In this document: in pieces, positions 52,284-59,535 of the stretch | Layout: every line of letters starts with the position of its first letter | How positions within the stretch are numbered: the first letter of the stretch is position 1 | NCBI RefSeq assembly: GCF_039778605.1 | Contig: NZ_CP156060.1 | Location: 3,562,001-3,626,000, forward strand | From: Flavobacterium sp. WV_118_3 | GTDB lineage: Bacteria > Bacteroidota > Bacteroidia > Flavobacteriales > Flavobacteriaceae | Direction of reading: 5' to 3' | Length of the DNA stretch: 64,000 nucleotides | Translations under genes and position numbers: made by a program | Notes under the pieces: model-generated | The model's database searches: none | What the model was told of the DNA's origin: nothing | The model's input: the letters and a program-made list of their open reading frames with translations, nothing else

Positions 52284-53402
52284 TCAGTTCAGGTGGTTGA
52301 CTTCGGTTTGTGATAGTTCCCGTACGTGATCCGAAACGCTTAAGCTCTGCAATGGTGCCAGCGATTCGATATCTTTACGATGGTAAAGGTTTCCCAGAAA
52401 TGGAAATTCATCGTACGTATGCGTGGGTAGTCCGGCCAGGCGGTTTTGAACCTCGGTTAAGGTGAGATTCCATTCCCGACTTAAACGTTCGGCCGAAGGT
52501 TCCATAAAGGAAATATAAAGCAGTTCCGTTAGGGTGTGTTGTTGTGTTTGCGAAAAATTGACACCCATTGGGAGGTTGTTTTTTAACGTGTTATGCGAAG
52601 TCCGGAAGTCCAAAAGCCGGTCGCGGAAATCGGTATACGGCAGAAAACCGTTGTGGTTGTTCTGAACGGTAAATAACGGTTGTATGGACGATTCGTGACA
52701 CCACATGCATTTGGCGGGTTTTCCGGCATTGGAATGCGTCGGATCGGCATTGTTTTTCCGAATCCCGTTGGCGTCGAATATCCCAAAGCGAAGCTGACCG
52801 TTGTCTAATAATTCGATGGTTTCGTATTCGGTTACCGCTCCATTGGCCGGATTGATCTCGGTTGACAAAAAGACCTGATTTAATCCGTTTTGTTCGGAAA
52901 ACCGTATGATACGATGTTCCAGTGATACACCCGAATTGTCCACATAACCTTTTTCGGGTTGTAAGGTGTAATGGCTCAGGAGTATGTCCAGTTGTTCGGG
53001 TACGCCTGTTAAGGCATAATAATGTTCGGAAGCACCGAGCAACAAGGTAACATACCGACCCAAATCGATTGTTTGCTGTTGTTGGTATTCCTGGGAATTT
53101 TTGATCTTTTGATGCAAACGGTTCAATAGAACCTGTGCATTTTCCGATAATCCAATGGCTTTACTGTCCACATAAATCCGATTGCCATTGCTATACACAC
53201 CGGATACATCAGAAGGTAACTTCGCACCGATATACGACAAAGCCCATTTTAATCCGATCAACGATTTATTGATATCGTCGTCCTCATACGCCTTGTTCCA
53301 TCGGAGTACAAGCGAATCGTCTCCTTTTTCCATCAGATCGGAATAGGAATCGTTCGCGCAGGCGACAAGTAACAGACTAAAAACGAGCAATAGTTTTTTC
53401 AT
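52284..53402 (-). CDS. Lipoprotein with a single CxxCH haem-binding motif
   Basis: From 53402 the protein has 372 residues and a lipoprotein signal (KKLLLVFSLLLVAC, C15). A CMWCH motif at C232-C235-H236 (AKCMWCHESSIQPLF) suggests one covalently attached haem c. The rest is not recognised. The frame extends 21 codons upstream, but these precede the lipoprotein signal. The gene overlaps the GT-C gene by 26 bases in another frame, so it was probably acquired into or evolved within this operon as a coupled gene. A redox role for the pathway is possible, not shown. Confidence 0.75.
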   Translation of the reverse strand: MKKLLLVFSLLLVACANDSYSDLMEKGDDSLVLRWNKAYEDDDINKSLIGLKWALSYIGAKLPSDVSGVYSNGNRIYVDSKAIGLSENAQVLLNRLHQKIKNSQEYQQQQTIDLGRYVTLLLGASEHYYALTGVPEQLDILLSHYTLQPEKGYVDNSGVSLEHRIIRFSEQNGLNQVFLSTEINPANGAVTEYETIELLDNGQLRFGIFDANGIRKNNADPTHSNAGKPAKCMWCHESSIQPLFTVQNNHNGFLPYTDFRDRLLDFRTSHNTLKNNLPMGVNFSQTQQHTLTELLYISFMEPSAERLSREWNLTLTEVQNRLAGLPTHTYDEFPFLGNLYHRKDIESLAPLQSLSVSDHVRELSQTEVNHLN

Positions 53403-54882
53403 GCGGGATTGGTTTGGTAATAATACGGGTAACGCGGTAGATATAATAATTTGTGTTTCGGACAATACAAGGCGACAAATGGGTTAGTTTTTTAAGGCGA
53501 ATCGTATTTTCCGGGTTTTGGGTGATATTTCGGGCGGTAATAAAAATAAAATCACTGTTTTGTTCGCTATGCGTTGCCAGTAATGCGATGAGCTGACTAT
53601 CGGTTATAGCAGTATTACAGTTTTGTTCCCAATTGCAAAGTCCCTGATTCCGATTGGTGCATAGGAAAAACGGACGCTTGTCCAGATAAGGGGCAATAAT
53701 GGTTCCTTCGCAAAACTGCGTAACGGTTTCCATTTTCGATAAACGCTGTTGCTCCAGATAAGCGGCTACCTGTTTTCCGGACGAAAAGGGTTTCCAATAG
53801 TCGTATAGATAAGCTATGATTCCACTGCTGAATTGTAATAATAACAGTAAATAAAGAACGGTTCTCCGTGCAAAATCCCGATTGATGTTGTTCCGGATAC
53901 GATATACATGGTAATGATCCATCCATAAAGCAGTGATCAATATGATATAGTTGATACCATCGAATCGCGTAGCGCCCAATTGGGTGATAAAGAAAAAACA
54001 CTGTACGCCAAACAAGGCGGTGTAGGTAAACAACAAAGTGGCTTTTCGTTTGTAAAATAACAATAGCGGAAGTCCGTATAACAACAACCCGATGGCGGCC
54101 GAGATCGGTTTGCTATAGTTAACCAGTAAATTGGAATTCCAAAAATGAATGGTTCGGAAATCGGGTATCGTGATCCATCCTTTAAAAAGTGAGATAAAGC
54201 CTTTGGTAAAGCGTTCGTATAGCGTAATATTTTGTGTTCGGGATAGAAAGATACTATCGATAGACGGGAATAATTGTACGATTAATAAAACAAGACCCGC
54301 AGCAAAAACGAGATAGCCGCTGGTATAACGAAGTATGTTTTTTTTGTTTTCAATAGTGAATAATAAGAGTAGTGCCAGACTGACTACTGTAAACATCAGG
54401 TGAATATTGGCGGCCAATACCAACCAAAAGGCATAAAGCAGGAATTTTTCCTTTCGTTGGCGGTATAGTCCCAAAGCCAGAAACAGGAATAATAAGCCCA
54501 AAATATAATTCCGACTGATGAGGTTGTATTCGAACAGCATAAAATAACCAAAGACAAACAATACTTTAAAAAGCGTCGAAAAAGGCGATTTCCGTAGAAA
54601 AATGCCAACCGTTAGCGTGGATAAAAGTATATGTAGGAATTGCATCCAAAACGGATTATCCGTGATTCGGGTGAGTAAAAACAAGAGGATGTTCCACAGC
54701 ATTGGATGGCCTTCGTGGCGCATGTTGTAAAACAGTTCCGAAAAAGAACCGCTGTCCAGCGCCAATAACCAGTGATGTGCTTCGTCCAGCCAAAGTTCAT
54801 GATGCAAAATACCCAGCAGGCTTATTGTAAAATAAAGCAGGGTGATAAAAATGAAGTATTTCTTTTCGGCCGATTGGTTCAT
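53377..54882 (-). CDS. GT-C fold membrane glycosyltransferase (GT39/ArnT-like)
   Basis: A 501-residue protein with about eleven membrane helices. After helix 1 it has ELWLDEAHHWLLAL, the acidic motif that in GT-C enzymes binds the polyprenyl-phosphate donor. This is followed by GHPMLWNILLFLL and a ~100-residue C-terminal soluble region. The acceptor could be lipid A, a glycan or a protein. It lies between a radical SAM gene and the haem lipoprotein gene. Confidence 0.75.
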   Translation of the reverse strand: MNQSAEKKYFIFITLLYFTISLLGILHHELWLDEAHHWLLALDSGSFSELFYNMRHEGHPMLWNILLFLLTRITDNPFWMQFLHILLSTLTVGIFLRKSPFSTLFKVLFVFGYFMLFEYNLISRNYILGLLFLFLALGLYRQRKEKFLLYAFWLVLAANIHLMFTVVSLALLLLFTIENKKNILRYTSGYLVFAAGLVLLIVQLFPSIDSIFLSRTQNITLYERFTKGFISLFKGWITIPDFRTIHFWNSNLLVNYSKPISAAIGLLLYGLPLLLFYKRKATLLFTYTALFGVQCFFFITQLGATRFDGINYIILITALWMDHYHVYRIRNNINRDFARRTVLYLLLLLQFSSGIIAYLYDYWKPFSSGKQVAAYLEQQRLSKMETVTQFCEGTIIAPYLDKRPFFLCTNRNQGLCNWEQNCNTAITDSQLIALLATHSEQNSDFIFITARNITQNPENTIRLKKLTHLSPCIVRNTNYYIYRVTRIITKPIPHEKTIARF

Positions 54883-54884
54883 CG

Positions 54885-56276
54885 CTATAACTGTTTACTA
54901 ATCCGCATCAGGCCACTGGCCAAAATGGATTTGGTTTTTAATTTCAGTATTTTGATCGGATTCCGGTTTTCGGTTTTGATCCGCTCCCGGTGAAATTCCA
55001 CTTCGTTTACCACTTTACTCACGGCATAATCGTAAAACTTACGGGAATAGGTTCTTTTAAAATCAATCTGACGGTCGGTTGAGGTTTCCCAATCGGGTTG
55101 TACGGTGATGCGGCTTTCCACCTCATCATACAAAGAAGTGCCTTTAATCGGATAGGCTACCGTAATGGTATATTCCGTAGGGTTGGCTTCTTTGAGGTAT
55201 TGAATTGTCTGGTGAATGTCGTCTTCGGTTTCACCGGGATAGCCTACCATGATAAACGTTCCGGTTTCGATACCAAGGGCATTGGTTTTTTGAATAGCCT
55301 GTTTGACAACCGATACATCAACACGGCGATCCATCAGGTCAATGATTTTCTGGGAACCGCTTTCGGCACCAATCCAGATCCGATAACAGCCGGCTTCTTT
55401 TAAAAGTTGTAAAATGGCATCGTTAAGACGTTCGGCCCGGGTGATACATTCGAACGGAACTTTGGCGTCCTGGGCGAGTACTTCTTTATGGAATTCCGTC
55501 AGCCATTTATGACTCACGGTAAATACGTCGTCTACAAACCAGAGGGTGTCGGGATTGTATTGGTCTTTTAAAAGGCGCATTTCGGCAGCTACCTGTTGCG
55601 CCGGTCGTCTACGGTAACTCTGGCCATAGACAGCCGTGCTGCACCACTTACAGGTATACGGACAGCCGCGTTGTGTGGAAATTGTCATCGAGCTTTTCCC
55701 GTGATTCGTTTTCCAGGTTTGTAAATATTTTTCGATCGGAGCAGCTTCCCGGTTGGGTAATGGCAACTCGTCCAATTCCCGGAACTTGGTTCGGGCTTTT
55801 GTTTTGATCAATTGACCGTTGTCGAAAAAAGCAATACCATCAACAACCGTATAATCCGACTGTTCCATAATGGCCTGATAGAGTTGGTAGGTCGTTTCTT
55901 CGCCTTCGCCTATAATCAGAAAATCGGCGCCGGCATTCAGATAATTTTCGCAATTATAGGTCACGTCGGGTCCACCCAAAATGATTCTCGGAAAACCGTA
56001 ACGGTAGTCCGTTTTCAGGATCCGAATCAATCGGATTACCTCAACTTTGGTCATCAGGTTGGTGTAAATGGCGATAACATCGGGTTGCATTTCAATGATA
56101 TAATCCAGTTGTTCCTGTTGGGAATAAAACGTACTGTCGTAAACGCTATTCGGAATATTCCGTTCCAGCAGATAGCCCGAAATATAAAGCAATCCCAATG
56201 GTGGATAAGGCTTCATGATTTTTTGCTCCTTCGGATCGTCCGATATATAATACCCGTGTGTCAGTAGTATACTCAT
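54885..56276 (-). CDS. Radical SAM protein with N-terminal B12-binding-like domain (B)
   Basis: The 463-residue protein has a Rossmann-like N-terminal domain (PYPPLGLLYISGYLL, RIILGGPDVTYN, LIIGEGEETTYQL). A radical SAM core follows with C205-x3-C209-x2-C212 (CPYTCKWC), then LWFVDDVFTV, RIWIGAESGSQKIIDLMDRR and TGTFIMVGYPGET. No DxHxxG cobalamin motif is found. It is clearly paralogous to the protein at 57052 (same N-terminal TPF/PYPPLG and C-terminal organisation). It overlaps the methyltransferase gene by four bases. Confidence 0.87.
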   Translation of the reverse strand: MSILLTHGYYISDDPKEQKIMKPYPPLGLLYISGYLLERNIPNSVYDSTFYSQQEQLDYIIEMQPDVIAIYTNLMTKVEVIRLIRILKTDYRYGFPRIILGGPDVTYNCENYLNAGADFLIIGEGEETTYQLYQAIMEQSDYTVVDGIAFFDNGQLIKTKARTKFRELDELPLPNREAAPIEKYLQTWKTNHGKSSMTISTQRGCPYTCKWCSTAVYGQSYRRRPAQQVAAEMRLLKDQYNPDTLWFVDDVFTVSHKWLTEFHKEVLAQDAKVPFECITRAERLNDAILQLLKEAGCYRIWIGAESGSQKIIDLMDRRVDVSVVKQAIQKTNALGIETGTFIMVGYPGETEDDIHQTIQYLKEANPTEYTITVAYPIKGTSLYDEVESRITVQPDWETSTDRQIDFKRTYSRKFYDYAVSKVVNEVEFHRERIKTENRNPIKILKLKTKSILASGLMRISKQL

Positions 56277-57055
56277 CTTTTTTGCAACGCAATAAAATAG
56301 TGATCGGAATAGCGCGACAGGAATCGAATGTTTCGAATAGTGTTTTCCAGAGAACCCAAAACGGCAGTTAAGCGTTTTTTATCTTTTACAAAGGGTTCCA
56401 GGTAGGAGGGTGGAATAAAAAAACCAACGGGTTTTATTTGGTTTACGGCAAAATGGCGTTGTGCCATTCGTTTGATGTCGGATGGATTGTAATAATAGGT
56501 CGTCACCGCTTCTCTGTCGACATTAGCGATTGCTTTTTCGCGTTTACGACGGAAGGCTGCTTTCCATTGGCCTTTTAGCAGAAAATAAAACTGTTCCCAT
56601 ACCGTATTTTTTGGCATGATCACTAAAAATAACCGACCGTTTGATGTTAGCAACCGATGGGCGTTTTCGAAAAAGGCTTTAAGTTCCGGTTCGGAAAGAC
56701 AATTCAGTCCGCCAAAATCGGAAAAGATCGCATCGAACGTCTGATTTGGAAAAGCCGCGGGAAGCGTATTGATATCAGCCTGCCGGAAAGTAATCGTCCC
56801 GGTAGTGTCTTTTTGTCTGGCTGTGATGATCATTTGTTCCGAAATATCGGTGGCTGTTATCTGATAGCCTTGTTGCGATAACCAAATGGCATCTTCGCCC
56901 GTTCCGCAGTTGATTTCCAATAGCGAGCGGATTGTACTATTACGAAGTGCTTCTGTCATATGACGATAGACCAGATCGCGTTGCAACCTTCCGATTACCG
57001 TATGGGTAAACGTTTGGTCGTACGTGGCTGCGGCTATGTCGAACGAAGCACTCAT
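56273..57055 (-). CDS. Class I SAM-dependent methyltransferase
   Basis: The 260-residue enzyme has motif I LLEINCGTGEDAIWLS, the acidic loop ITATDISEQM, motif II region FDAIFSDFGGLNC and a long C-terminal part. It belongs to the methyltransferase-11/25 type, with O-, N- or C-methylation all possible. It lies between two radical SAM genes, each overlapping by four bases, so a joint pathway is likely. Confidence 0.87.
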   Translation of the reverse strand: MSASFDIAAATYDQTFTHTVIGRLQRDLVYRHMTEALRNSTIRSLLEINCGTGEDAIWLSQQGYQITATDISEQMIITARQKDTTGTITFRQADINTLPAAFPNQTFDAIFSDFGGLNCLSEPELKAFFENAHRLLTSNGRLFLVIMPKNTVWEQFYFLLKGQWKAAFRRKREKAIANVDREAVTTYYYNPSDIKRMAQRHFAVNQIKPVGFFIPPSYLEPFVKDKKRLTAVLGSLENTIRNIRFLSRYSDHYFIALQKR

Positions 57056-58509
57056 GGTTTTTCTAAAGCTTTTATCTGATAACGGTCGATTCCGGCACTC
57101 GGAATATAATAACCCAGTTTGACAATGGATTTTAATTTGTCAGGGCGTACCGGATCGCGAAACAGGTTTTTTAGAAAATAAAGCCCCTGACTAATACGGT
57201 ATTCCTTGTGAACCAATCGCTGTAATTTGCGATAATATTCGGAGGAATAGGTGCCGTGAAACATCATGTCCAGATCGTCCGAATCGGTCCAGTTGGATTT
57301 CTGTTTGAGGTCTTCTTTGACCTTGTCGTAAAATTTGGTGCCTGGTAAGGGATAGGAAACGGAAATCCCGATATTATCGGGTAACAGTTCTTTAACCATG
57401 GCAATGGTTTTTTGAATGTCTTCCTGGTTTTCGGTCAGATAACCGAATTGCAGGAAAAAAGCAATTCGAACGTGGTTCTTTTTTAACAAACGGGTGGCTT
57501 CATAAATCTGAGCTACCGTGGTGCCTTTGTCCATCGCGTCCAGAATTTTCTGGGAAGCACTTTCGGCGCCAATCCAGACTTCTTCCAATCCGGTACGAGC
57601 CAATACGGCAATGGTATCTTCTTTTAAAAGTAAGTCGGCGCGACTTTGTATATAATAACGGATCGATAGCTGTTGTTCGTCCAGTAGTTTTCCGAACTCC
57701 TGTACCCAGTTGGGTTTTAGACCGAAAATATCGTCGCACATCCAGAATCGGGTTACACCAAATGCGGACTTTAGATGGGCGATATGCCGTACGATATAGT
57801 TGGGCGAATGCGCGTTGTAGCGGTTTCCGTAAATCGGTTTGGCGCACCAGTTGCATTTGTACGGGCAACCGCGCGTGGTGGCGATATTGAGCGTAAACGG
57901 CTGACCGCTTTTTTGCCATTGGGCTTTATATGAATCGATGTCGACTAAATCCCAGGCGGGAAGCGGCAATTCGTCCAGATTTTGGATGATTTGTCGTTTG
58001 GGGTTGATCCGGATTTGGTGCGTGTTCGGATCGGTATAAATAATTCCGCTAATCGTAGCAACGGATGTTTTGTTTTCTAAGGTATTGATCAGTTCCAAAA
58101 GACTGGCTTCGCCTTCGCCTTGTAAAATATAATCGGCGCCTTTGTCCAGGTATTTTGGATAATGATCGGTCGAATCGGAACTGCATACAATAACGGTACA
58201 CTGATGTTGTTTTCCGATGGCAATCATCTCAAAACACGCTTCCCGCATTTTGGTCAGACACATTTTGGTCAGGTAATTAAAACCGTCGTCATAAATCACC
58301 AGATAGTGTGGTTTGTTGTTTTCCAGTTTGCCGGCAATGGCACGCGGGTTGTCCAATAGGTTGGTGTCGAATAAATCGACCTGATAACCGGATTTACGTA
58401 ACAATGACGCAGCATAGAGCGTTCCTAAAGGTGGAAAAGGGGTATGGTTTTTCCACTGCTTCGGATCGAGCCGGTAGTAGTACGAATGTGAAAACAGGAT
58501 ATCAGACAT
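57052..58509 (-). CDS. Radical SAM protein with N-terminal B12-binding-like domain (C)
   Basis: The 485-residue protein has an N-terminal Rossmann-like domain (TPFPPLGTLYAASLLRKSGY, YILQGEGEASLLELI). The radical SAM cluster motif is C215-x3-C219-x2-C222 (CPYKCNWC), followed by FWMCDDIFGL, EVWIGAESASQKILDAMDKG and IAFFLQFGYLTE. It is a paralogue of protein B. No DxHxxG motif is seen, so whether it uses cobalamin is open. It overlaps the nucleotidyltransferase gene by eight bases. Confidence 0.87.
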   Translation of the reverse strand: MSDILFSHSYYYRLDPKQWKNHTPFPPLGTLYAASLLRKSGYQVDLFDTNLLDNPRAIAGKLENNKPHYLVIYDDGFNYLTKMCLTKMREACFEMIAIGKQHQCTVIVCSSDSTDHYPKYLDKGADYILQGEGEASLLELINTLENKTSVATISGIIYTDPNTHQIRINPKRQIIQNLDELPLPAWDLVDIDSYKAQWQKSGQPFTLNIATTRGCPYKCNWCAKPIYGNRYNAHSPNYIVRHIAHLKSAFGVTRFWMCDDIFGLKPNWVQEFGKLLDEQQLSIRYYIQSRADLLLKEDTIAVLARTGLEEVWIGAESASQKILDAMDKGTTVAQIYEATRLLKKNHVRIAFFLQFGYLTENQEDIQKTIAMVKELLPDNIGISVSYPLPGTKFYDKVKEDLKQKSNWTDSDDLDMMFHGTYSSEYYRKLQRLVHKEYRISQGLYFLKNLFRDPVRPDKLKSIVKLGYYIPSAGIDRYQIKALEKP

Positions 58510-59410
58510 GTTCTTTGGTTAGCTGGATATGATGCGTAGTGTTAAGGTCGTCGTATTTCTGATTTAAAGCATCGATGATTCTTTTCTGGAAATTGGACGG
58601 ATGGTGTTTGGATACTCTTTTTGATGACTTGAAGGCTATTGAAAATTCGGAAGCCAGTTTTCTTTCGAATTTTAATTTCCAAAACCAAAAAGTAGTTCTA
58701 AAGGTCAACTGTTCTATTTTGCGGCCAATCGAACCGGATAAAAAACGTTCGAAAGCAGCCGTTACTTTTTTCTTTTTTATCGGACGGATACTGTCAATAT
58801 CGGTTCGGGTTTTATTCGGGAAAAAGGAATGTACCCATTGATTGCTTTCAAAAAACGCCGTGAGTTTCTCTTTCCCGTATAGTGGAATTAAAGTTACAAT
58901 TTCTGTAGCCGTAAAACGATTTTTTTCTTCAATTTCCAGATTATCTGCTGTAATAAAGTAGTTCATACAGAAATATTTCCGGGAATTAAACAGGAATAAC
59001 TTTTTGTAGAGTACCAGACACGTCCGGCAGGTCCATAAATGTCCCGGTTTACAGATGATAAAATAATCGATGTCGGATTTGCTGTCGAAATACCCTTTGG
59101 ATAACGAGCCGGAGATCGCTACGGCTTCAACAAATGGAAACCATGATGTAATGAACTGTGCCTTTTTTTGCGCTTTTTTCAATGCACTTATAGCATTTCG
59201 GTTGCCGGTTTCCCTACGTTGGATGTGTTCGGCAGTCAGGTTGATATGATAATAGCGGTCGGTTTTGCTAATAATACCTTGTTCTAAGGCCTGTTCGATT
59301 TCGAGATCAAAATCCGTTCTGTTCTCGTGATCAGAGAAGGAATAGACTTCCTCTAGCTGTAAAGGATGGTTGAAAATAGAGAAATAAAGAATCGGCTTTA
59401 ATATCTTCAA
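58502..59410 (-). CDS. Nucleotidyltransferase-fold protein
   Basis: The 302-residue protein has the minimal polymerase-beta-type motif GSLSKGYFDSKSDIDYFI (GS...DxD) at about residues 99-116. The first ~50 residues look like a winged-helix region (NHPLQLEEVYSFSD). The C-terminal half is basic and not recognised. Such proteins transfer nucleotides to small molecules, RNA or proteins. First gene of the operon 59410-51536; an inverted repeat at 59415-59472 lies just upstream. Confidence 0.78.
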   Translation of the reverse strand: MKILKPILYFSIFNHPLQLEEVYSFSDHENRTDFDLEIEQALEQGIISKTDRYYHINLTAEHIQRRETGNRNAISALKKAQKKAQFITSWFPFVEAVAISGSLSKGYFDSKSDIDYFIICKPGHLWTCRTCLVLYKKLFLFNSRKYFCMNYFITADNLEIEEKNRFTATEIVTLIPLYGKEKLTAFFESNQWVHSFFPNKTRTDIDSIRPIKKKKVTAAFERFLSGSIGRKIEQLTFRTTFWFWKLKFERKLASEFSIAFKSSKRVSKHHPSNFQKRIIDALNQKYDDLNTTHHIQLTKEHV

Positions 59411-59414
59411 AACA

Positions 59415-59472
59415 AAAGATTTTGCTATTAATAAAAGGTCATATTGGACAATTTAAAATTAGCAAAATCTTT
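59415..59472. repeat. 13-bp perfect inverted repeat upstream of the radical SAM operon
   Basis: AAAGATTTTGCTA (59415-59427) and TAGCAAAATCTTT (59460-59472), separated by 32 AT-rich bases, five bases ahead of the first ATG of the operon. It could be an operator, a leader hairpin or a small invertible segment. Confidence 0.75.
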
Positions 59473-59535
59473 GGATTGATATTAAATTTTTATAAATATG
59501 ATATAAAAAGATATAACAAATTGTTTTTAGAATGA

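Noticed and set aside
53403..53465. Extended N-terminus of the haem lipoprotein
   Set aside because: The extra 21 residues precede a perfect lipoprotein signal and overlap the GT-C gene further; the start at 53402 is better.
59415..59472. Invertible promoter as in Bacteroides capsule loci
   Set aside because: Not claimed as a feature: the spacer of 32 bases is much shorter than known invertible promoters, no recombinase gene is nearby and no promoter consensus is contained in it.
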